A DNA stretch of 64,000 bases from Lacipirellula limnantheis (GTDB lineage Bacteria; Planctomycetota; Planctomycetia; Pirellulales; Lacipirellulaceae), in NCBI RefSeq assembly GCF_007746075.1, contig NZ_CP036339.1, forward strand, positions 3,811,786 to 3,875,785, read 5' to 3'. Shown here piece after piece: positions 17,288 through 24,354 of this stretch. Every line of letters begins with the position of its first letter. Position 1 is the stretch's first letter. A program made the translations under genes and the position numbers. The notes under the pieces are model-generated. The model did no database searches and had not been told where the DNA came from. It worked only from the letters and a program-made list of their open reading frames with translations.

Positions 17288-20200
17288 ATGCAGCCGTTGG
17301 CTTCATCACGCTTGACTCACGCCTGCCGCGCATGGCTGATGCGAGCGGCGGTTCGTGCGCTCGCGTTCGCAGCGGCCAGCGCGTGGTTCGTCTGGCCGAT
17401 TGACTCGACGCGCGCTGAGACTGTTTCAGCGCCCGCCTTCTTGCAGATCTTCGAAGCGCGGTGGGAAACGATTGAGAATCGTCTGGCGGACATTCACGCG
17501 GCCGGATACGGACGACTCTGGTTGCCGCCGCCCGCGCGGGCCGACAGCGGCAATCAGTCGGTGGGATACGACGTGTACAACCGGTTTGATCTCGGCCAGC
17601 CCCGGAACGAGACCCTCTACGGGACCGAGACCGGTCTGAAGACGCTGGTGAGATCGGCTCATACGGCCGGGGTGCTGGTGAACACCGACTTCATCCCCAA
17701 TCACAACGGCTTTAGCGACATGAGCACCGTCGACACGCGCGGCACGGCGACGACGGCGGATGACGTGACGTTCGCCCAGAGCGGCGGCTACCCCGGCTTC
17801 GCCGTGACTTTGCCGGGAGATATCGACGGCGATTTTCACGGGGCTTTCGAGGGAGGCGAAGAGCACTTTCGCTTGTCGGGACTGATCGACGTCGCCCAAG
17901 AGAAGAATCATCAGTTCATTCGGCAACCCGTGGCCCCGGGGAATCCACAGAACATTCCCGCCGGGACGACGGGAATCTTCAATCGCCCGCCGGCCAACGT
18001 CCCTGGTCCGCAACACGCGCGATTCTATCCCGATCAGGGGCTCGGCGGCGCTACGGTGTTCGATCCGCGGTTGAACCAAAATGTCACGCTCTACAACTTC
18101 AACGCCGCGAACCCGCTCGCCGGCGACGCCGTCGCCGAGAACGCTCTCGGGCTGATCATGCGCAATGCGCGGTGGATGATTCAGGAGATCGGCATCGACG
18201 GTTTCCGGATCGACGCGGGGCGACACTTTCCGCGATGGGTGCTCGACTATATCGATCAAGGCGTTTTCCTGGCCAACCAACGTCCGCTGCTGGACGGCAG
18301 CCGCCAACATGCGTTTTCGTTCACCGAAACGGGCTACGACAGTTCCGCGTTTATCCAGGGCTTCATTCGCAAGGACGTCGACGACGCGAATTTGGGCCAG
18401 CTTGGCGGCAATCGAGACGCGCTCGATTTCAATCTATTCGGCGCCCTGAAAAGCAACCTCACCGCCAACGGACTGGCCAACAATTGGCATGCGATCCGCG
18501 GAGCGAGCATCGACCTAAATGACGACGGGCTGACCAACGGCAGCCAAGGGGTCGCATTCGCACAGAGCCATGACGAACTGGGGCCCTATCTACAAAACGT
18601 CGCGTACGCCTACACGCTGCTGCGACCTGGGAATGCAATCGTCTACACGAATGCTCGGGAGTTCGGCAACGGCCGCGATTTCCCGCGCGTCGGCAAGGAC
18701 GACGCGCTGGGAGGATTCTACGGAGATACCGTTACCAAGCTCGTCGAGCTGCGGAACAGCCACGGCCGCGGCGACTTCCGTGAGCGGTGGATCGACGAAG
18801 CGTTTGGCGACGGCAACGGTAATGGCAAGCAGGAGTCGACGATCTACGTCTACGAGCGGTCGAAGTCGGCGATTGTCGGCTTGAACAATCGGAACGATGC
18901 CTTCGTCGAGACGCGAAGCGGAGTGCAGACCGACTTCGCCCCCGGCGCCGTTTTGGTCGAGTTGACGGGCAATGCGGCGGACTCGACCGTCGATCCGGGC
19001 AATGCAATTCCGGAAGCGATTCGGGTGAACGGCTTGGGGCAGATCAATCTCAGCATCCCGAGCAATGCCGGACATGGCCGAGGTTATGTCGTCTATGGCG
19101 TCGCCCCGCCGCAGGGCTTGCTGACGCTGACCGGCGTTTCATCGACGCTTGCCGGCGCGACGCCGACCGCTGCCAACAACGGCACGGCACGGCTCACGAA
19201 CATCGACGTGTTTACTGGAAACACGTTCGCGGTGCAACTAAACACCACGCCCGTCACGCTGCCGGCTCCGGCAGGCGAAGCGAACGCCGTGCGCGATTTC
19301 CATGCCGACGGCGATGCGGCGCTGCTGATGATCGACGGCGGAATCAACTTGAACAACCAGCCGGGCGTCGACCATACCGCCCCGGGGAGCGTCGTTTACG
19401 GCTTCGAAGAATTTACCGATGTGCGCTCCCCGGGCTATGTCGACAACGGCGCCGGCGTCAACGTCGGCACCGGCGCCGGAATGTATTCGCAGACGATTGA
19501 CGCCAGCGCGCTGAGCGAAGGGCGCCACTACCTGACGGTGCGCGCCTTCCGTCATCGCGACGCTGCCACCGGCGGCGATGGCGGGCCGGCAGTGTTCACC
19601 GACTTCACGCGGACAATTTACGTCGACCGGTTACCGCCGGAAGCCGCCGTGGTGAGCTTCGCCCCATTCGCTAGCAGCCCCGCTACGTTGCAGAACCGCG
19701 ATCTCGTGGTGCGGTCCGCCGACGGCACGGCCGACAACATGCACTTCTTTCTCGACTTGCCCGCCAACATGAGCAACGCCCAGATCATGCAGATGGTGCA
19801 GAACGGCCAGGGGGACGCCGCCGACTACGATCGCGACAGCTTTATCTCGGGTTATTTCGGCGTGAGGACGGGGAACCATGTGGCCACCGTCGTCACGTTC
19901 GAGCCAACGGGTCGTTCGAACATCCAACGGTTCGCGGGAATGTTTACAGAGACAGGCGTCGGGGCCGGGTTTGGCGACATGAATGGGAATGGCGTTTACG
20001 CAGCGTCAGATATGCTCGGCGCCAGCAACGGCTCGTTTGAGCAGGTGTTGTACAGCCAGAACAATCTGTTCAACGCGGCCGGCGATGTGAACGGCGACGG
20101 GCGCGTGACCAACGTCGACCTGTTCGCGCTGGGCGACGAACTTTCGACCGAGGGGGCGAGCCCTGCGGCGCTAAATGCCTACGACCAACTGTTGGTGAAG

Positions 20201-20659
20201 CGCGGCGACGTCAACCTCGATGGCGTCACCAACGGAGCCGACGTCGCGGCGCTGCACGCGAGCTTCGGCCAATCGGGTTGGCAAGCCGATTTGAACGCAG
20301 ATGGCGTCGCGGGGCTGACTGACGTGTCGACATTGATCACGAAATTGGTCCGCACGAGCTTTGGCGACTTCAACCTCGATCGTCGCGTGGACGGCGCGGA
20401 CTTCTTGACCTGGCAGCGGAACGCGGGGATCGCGGGCGCTCGGTTCGACCAAGGCGACGCCGACCTTAACGGCGTCGTTGACGCCGCGGACTTGGCGCTA
20501 TTGCGAAACGATTTTGGAAAGGTGGCGCCGCTTAGCGCGATCGCCGCGACGGCCGCTGTGCCTGAACCGTCAGGCGCGGCATTGATTACGGTGGCAACAT
20601 CGGCGGTTGCGGGAGTTGCATCCGTCCCACTGAGAATTGGACATCGGCAACGTTCATGA
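17288..20659 (+). CDS. Secreted GH13 alpha-amylase with dockerin-like repeats and PEP-CTERM tail
   Basis: 1123 residues from the ATG at 17288; an ATG at 17339 would give an even tighter signal peptide (AVRALAFAAASAWFVW). The GH13 barrel occupies about residues 50-600. The nucleophile is D309 in GFRIDAGRH, the acid/base E347 in SFTETGYD, and the third acid D429 in AQSHDELG. After a beta-rich middle come several calcium-loop segments of dockerin type (GDVNGDGRVTNVDLFALG, GDVNLDGVTNGADVAALH, GDFNLDRRVDGADFLTWQ). The end is VPEPSGAA, a hydrophobic stretch and a basic tail. It should hydrolyse alpha-1,4-glucans at or outside the cell surface. It is the largest gene of a plus-strand surface cluster that starts with an ECF sigma factor. 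Confidence 0.88.
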   Translation: MQPLASSRLTHACRAWLMRAAVRALAFAAASAWFVWPIDSTRAETVSAPAFLQIFEARWETIENRLADIHAAGYGRLWLPPPARADSGNQSVGYDVYNRFDLGQPRNETLYGTETGLKTLVRSAHTAGVLVNTDFIPNHNGFSDMSTVDTRGTATTADDVTFAQSGGYPGFAVTLPGDIDGDFHGAFEGGEEHFRLSGLIDVAQEKNHQFIRQPVAPGNPQNIPAGTTGIFNRPPANVPGPQHARFYPDQGLGGATVFDPRLNQNVTLYNFNAANPLAGDAVAENALGLIMRNARWMIQEIGIDGFRIDAGRHFPRWVLDYIDQGVFLANQRPLLDGSRQHAFSFTETGYDSSAFIQGFIRKDVDDANLGQLGGNRDALDFNLFGALKSNLTANGLANNWHAIRGASIDLNDDGLTNGSQGVAFAQSHDELGPYLQNVAYAYTLLRPGNAIVYTNAREFGNGRDFPRVGKDDALGGFYGDTVTKLVELRNSHGRGDFRERWIDEAFGDGNGNGKQESTIYVYERSKSAIVGLNNRNDAFVETRSGVQTDFAPGAVLVELTGNAADSTVDPGNAIPEAIRVNGLGQINLSIPSNAGHGRGYVVYGVAPPQGLLTLTGVSSTLAGATPTAANNGTARLTNIDVFTGNTFAVQLNTTPVTLPAPAGEANAVRDFHADGDAALLMIDGGINLNNQPGVDHTAPGSVVYGFEEFTDVRSPGYVDNGAGVNVGTGAGMYSQTIDASALSEGRHYLTVRAFRHRDAATGGDGGPAVFTDFTRTIYVDRLPPEAAVVSFAPFASSPATLQNRDLVVRSADGTADNMHFFLDLPANMSNAQIMQMVQNGQGDAADYDRDSFISGYFGVRTGNHVATVVTFEPTGRSNIQRFAGMFTETGVGAGFGDMNGNGVYAASDMLGASNGSFEQVLYSQNNLFNAAGDVNGDGRVTNVDLFALGDELSTEGASPAALNAYDQLLVKRGDVNLDGVTNGADVAALHASFGQSGWQADLNADGVAGLTDVSTLITKLVRTSFGDFNLDRRVDGADFLTWQRNAGIAGARFDQGDADLNGVVDAADLALLRNDFGKVAPLSAIAATAAVPEPSGAALITVATSAVAGVASVPLRIGHRQRS

Positions 20660-20742
20660 CATTGATGACGGGGACGATCGGTCCCCTGGCTTTTCGACCA
20701 TCGGGTCACCGACGACCCCACATCAACGAGGGAGGAATGAAA

Positions 20743-22173
20743 ATGAAAACGTTTCGAATCGTGCGCCATGCCCTGGCGCTGACCGCACTGATGTCGTCCC
20801 CGGCGTGGGCGATTCCCGTCCTGGACGGAAAGGCCGACGCCGAGTACGGCGCCGCGCTCTCGACGCAAAATACCAACACCCAGTTCGGCAACGCCACCAG
20901 CGGCGACCCCATTAACGGAGGCGGCGGTTCGGAGATTGATCAGGTCTTCGCTGTGATTTCAGGGGGACGGCTGTACGTCACCATTGCCGGCAATCTGGAA
21001 ACCAACTTCAATAAGATCGACCTCTTCATCGACTCCGAGGCAGGAGGCGTCAACACCATTGATGGAGGCGTGCTGCCGGCAGGCGTCGATCAGTTCTGCT
21101 GCGGCGGCAACGGCACGAATCCTGACAACACAGGCGCCTTGCAGCGACTGACCGGGTTGACGTTCGACGCCGGCTTCACGGCCGATCACTATCTTACCTT
21201 CACGCATGGTTTCGAGAAGCTGCGCGAGAATCTTCCCGATCAACTGCAGTTTTACGCGGCGACCACCCACTACGCGGATCTGACCGATGGGGTCAACGGT
21301 CGCCACGGCGCGCTTGGCATGCAACTCGCACAGCGAGGACTGCCGAATGTGCTCCGCGGGACCACAGCCGACTTCGATACGGACGGCAACGTGGACGGCG
21401 GTGAGTTCCTTACCTGGCAGCGGAATGGGACCGTCACCACTGGCGGCACGCGCGCCATGGGCGACGCCGACGGCAACGGCGCCGTCAATGCGGCCGATTT
21501 GGCGACGTGGCAAGGGACGTTCGGCTTCAACGTCGCCAGCGCGCCGTTTGACGGATATTACTTCGCCCCGCAGAATCCCAACGTCGACAAGTCGGACATT
21601 TTGGTCGGACCGGCGCTTCCTGACCTGGCGCAAGGCGACTTGATCGACAAGGTTTATGCGCAAGGTGCCGGGACCGTCAACGGCAATCTTGTGACGCGGG
21701 AACTGGAGTTCTCGCTGCCGATCGACGGCAGCGACCCGTCAAACACGTTCAAGCGTCGCGACATGGAAAACATCGTCGATCTGCAGATGGCGATTGACAA
21801 TAGCAACGTCGCGGGAGTATCGGGCAACGGCCCATACGACGTCCCGACGACGGATGATCCCCAAAATGTGAAGTCTGGCATCGAGTTCTCCATCCCGCTG
21901 TCCGAGATCGGCTACACGTCGGGGCCGATCAAGCTCATTGCGTTCGTCAACAATGGCGGCCACGATTTCCTCGCCAACCAGGTCTCTGGCGAAGGAGTGC
22001 TCTTCGGCAACCTCGGCGGGCTGTTGCCGGACTTTGAACTGGAGTTCCCCGGTAATCAATTCGTCGTGGTGCCGGCCCCCGCGGTGGCGGCGGCAGCCGC
22101 CGTGCCCGAGCCGACCGCGGCGCTGTTGCTGCTGAGCGGCATCGGCCTGCTCGGCGTCAGCAGGCGTCGGTAA
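20743..22173 (+). CDS. PEP-CTERM surface protein with internal dockerin-like insert
   Basis: 476 residues from the second ATG at 20743. The first ATG (20737) is one base from the GGAGG at 20731 and so too close; the second is spaced correctly. The signal peptide is HALALTALMSSPAWA. The body is homologous to the protein at 13870-14787. Between its two homologous halves (about residues 205-265) is a dockerin-like pair (DFDTDGNVDGGEFLTWQRN and GDADGNGAVNAADLATWQ) matching the repeats of the upstream amylase. The end is VPEPTAALLLLSG, then basic residues (SRRR). It is presumably surface-anchored through an exosortase. It has no enzymatic motif; a scaffold or glucan-binding role is a guess. Confidence 0.85.
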   Translation: MKTFRIVRHALALTALMSSPAWAIPVLDGKADAEYGAALSTQNTNTQFGNATSGDPINGGGGSEIDQVFAVISGGRLYVTIAGNLETNFNKIDLFIDSEAGGVNTIDGGVLPAGVDQFCCGGNGTNPDNTGALQRLTGLTFDAGFTADHYLTFTHGFEKLRENLPDQLQFYAATTHYADLTDGVNGRHGALGMQLAQRGLPNVLRGTTADFDTDGNVDGGEFLTWQRNGTVTTGGTRAMGDADGNGAVNAADLATWQGTFGFNVASAPFDGYYFAPQNPNVDKSDILVGPALPDLAQGDLIDKVYAQGAGTVNGNLVTRELEFSLPIDGSDPSNTFKRRDMENIVDLQMAIDNSNVAGVSGNGPYDVPTTDDPQNVKSGIEFSIPLSEIGYTSGPIKLIAFVNNGGHDFLANQVSGEGVLFGNLGGLLPDFELEFPGNQFVVVPAPAVAAAAAVPEPTAALLLLSGIGLLGVSRRR

Positions 22174-22221
22174 GCGGTCGGCGCGCCACGAGCGCGAAAT
22201 TGGTTGAGTAGCGTTTGTTAA

Positions 22222-22270
22222 GGGGCGGCCGCGCGTTCGCCGGGGGCCAGCCGCGGTCGCCCCGTTTTTT
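22222..22270 (+). terminator. Rho-independent terminator
   Basis: Arms GGGGCGGCCGCG and CGCGGTCGCCCC (one G-T pair) are followed by a run of six T at 22265-22270. It lies 48 bases after the PEP-CTERM stop and just before the second amylase, suggesting the second amylase has its own promoter or depends on read-through. Confidence 0.8.
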
Positions 22271-22302
22271 CTCTAGACCTGTTGCGGAAGAGCGTTCATC
22301 TC

Positions 22303-24252
22303 GTGAATTCGACTGCGCGACTGATTGCGGCGGTCATCATCGGCGCCGCCGGATGCGGAGACGTGATCGCGCCCAGCCGGGTGGCGAACGTGGCCGAACT
22401 CACGGCCGCCGCAACCGACGGCTCGACGCCAATGCCGCCGGCAACAGCCGCTGAGTGGGACGGTGCGACATCGCTCGCGAACGTCCCGGCATGGGCGGCC
22501 GACGCCGTCTTCTACCAGATTTTCCCCGAGCGATTTCGCAACGGGGACTCCTCGAACGATCCGACGCACGCCTCCCTGGAGTTCGCCGAGGAAACGCCAA
22601 AGTCCTGGCGAATCACCCCCTGGACGGCCGATTGGTACGCACGGGCCGACTGGGAACGGGAAAGCGGCGAAAACTTTTACGAGAACGGCGTCTTCAACCG
22701 CCGCTACGGCGGCGACCTGCAGGGGGTGCTCGACAAACTCGATTACCTGCAAGACCTCGGCGTCAACGCGATCTACTTCAATCCGGTGTTTTACGGGCGC
22801 TCGCTGCATAAGTATGACGGCAGTTCCCTGCACCACATCGATCCCCACTTCGGTCCCGATCCCGCGGGCGACTTCGCCCTGATGGCGGCCGAAACCAGCG
22901 ATCCCGCGTCATGGCACTGGACGGCGGCCGACCAGCTCTTCCTGAAGTTGCTCGCCGAAGCCCACTCGCGCAAGATTCGCGTGATTATTGACGGGGTTTT
23001 CAATCACACGGGATGCGATTTCTTCGCCTTCGCGGATATTGTCAAGCGACGCGAACAGTCGCCCTACGCCGAATGGTATATCGTCGCCCACTTCGACGAT
23101 CCAACCACGCCCGCGGACGAGTTTCACTATAAGGGATGGTGGGGCAATCGCACGCTCCCCGAATTTTCCGACAACGCCGCGGGCAACGACCTCCACCCCG
23201 GGCCGAAGGCATATGTGCTGAACGTGACGCGTCGGTGGATGGATCCCAACAACGACGGCGATCCGGTGGATGGAATTGACGGCTGGCGCCTCGACGTGGC
23301 GGACGAAGTGCCGCTCCCTTTCTGGAAGGAGTGGAACGCCTTCGTGCGCCGCTTGAACCCGCAGGCTTACACCGTGGCGGAATTCTGGAACGACGCACGC
23401 CGGTTGCTCACTGAAGGAGGGTTTTCGGCGACCATGAATTACCATGCGTTTGCATTCCCGGTGAAGGGGTTCTTGATCGACGGGAGGATGTCGGCGCATG
23501 ATTTTGGTCGCGAGCTTCAGCTGCGGCGCGAGGCGTATCCAACGGCGATGCAATTTGCCCAACAGAACTTGATCGACTCGCACGACACGGAGCGCGTGGC
23601 GTCGATGATCGTCAACCGCCCATTCGAGCAGCACTACCGCAACGCCGATCGTTTCGATTACGACGAGGGGGGCGTCGTCTCGCCGCGCTACAACCCGTCG
23701 TATGCCGTGAGACCGCCCACAGAGCAAGAGCGTCGCCTGCAGCGCATGATCGTCCTGCTGCAGATGACGTACGTCGGCGCTCCCATGGTTTACTACGGGG
23801 ACGAGGCAGGGATGTGGGGCGGTGACGATCCGTGCGACCGCGCGCCGATGACTTGGGAAGATTTGCAATTTTGCGTGCAAAGTCACGATCCGCTTGGTCG
23901 CCCTCGGGAGGCCGTCGCCGTTGCATTTGATCATGAGTTGCATGATTTTTATCGCAGCGCGATCGCGCTGCGCAACAACGAGCCGGCCCTCCGGCGCGGC
24001 AGTTGGTCGCCCGTTGCCAGCGTTGACGATGCAAAGTTCTTTGCGTTCCGACGCAGCCTTGCGGGGCGGTCGCTGCTGGTCGCGTTCAATCGGGGCGCCG
24101 AGACTTTTCAGTGGGTACTACCTTCTCAAGTTGGGAAGAATGCCAAGATCATCTTCGCGACGGACCAAACCATTACTTTGGAAGATGGAGAACCTGCGGG
24201 TCCGCCCACGGCCCATCTGCCGGCCTTTTCGGGCGTTGTCGTGGCGGAGTGA
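22303..24252 (+). CDS. GH13 alpha-amylase family lipoprotein (cyclomaltodextrinase/neopullulanase-like)
   Basis: 649 residues from a GTG at 22303, chosen because it gives a short lipoprotein signal with lipobox GAAGC (Cys 18); a TTG at 22282 is in frame but has no ribosome site. Catalytic residues are D331 (GWRLDVADEV), E360 (TVAEFWNDARR) and D428 (DSHDTERV). The opening AVFYQIFPERFRNGD and the long pre-barrel loop resemble the neopullulanase/cyclomaltodextrinase subgroup. It is anchored to a membrane facing the periplasm and would cut oligosaccharides released by the secreted amylase upstream. Specificity is inferred from family resemblance only. Confidence 0.88.
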   Translation: MNSTARLIAAVIIGAAGCGDVIAPSRVANVAELTAAATDGSTPMPPATAAEWDGATSLANVPAWAADAVFYQIFPERFRNGDSSNDPTHASLEFAEETPKSWRITPWTADWYARADWERESGENFYENGVFNRRYGGDLQGVLDKLDYLQDLGVNAIYFNPVFYGRSLHKYDGSSLHHIDPHFGPDPAGDFALMAAETSDPASWHWTAADQLFLKLLAEAHSRKIRVIIDGVFNHTGCDFFAFADIVKRREQSPYAEWYIVAHFDDPTTPADEFHYKGWWGNRTLPEFSDNAAGNDLHPGPKAYVLNVTRRWMDPNNDGDPVDGIDGWRLDVADEVPLPFWKEWNAFVRRLNPQAYTVAEFWNDARRLLTEGGFSATMNYHAFAFPVKGFLIDGRMSAHDFGRELQLRREAYPTAMQFAQQNLIDSHDTERVASMIVNRPFEQHYRNADRFDYDEGGVVSPRYNPSYAVRPPTEQERRLQRMIVLLQMTYVGAPMVYYGDEAGMWGGDDPCDRAPMTWEDLQFCVQSHDPLGRPREAVAVAFDHELHDFYRSAIALRNNEPALRRGSWSPVASVDDAKFFAFRRSLAGRSLLVAFNRGAETFQWVLPSQVGKNAKIIFATDQTITLEDGEPAGPPTAHLPAFSGVVVAE

Positions 24253-24354
24253 CCGCCGAGGCGTTGGCCGATCCTGAGCCGACGCAAACGGTCGTCCCGC
24301 CGGCGCTTGAGCGCAATTGAACTGACTTCGCCAGGAGATTCTAATGACTTTGGC

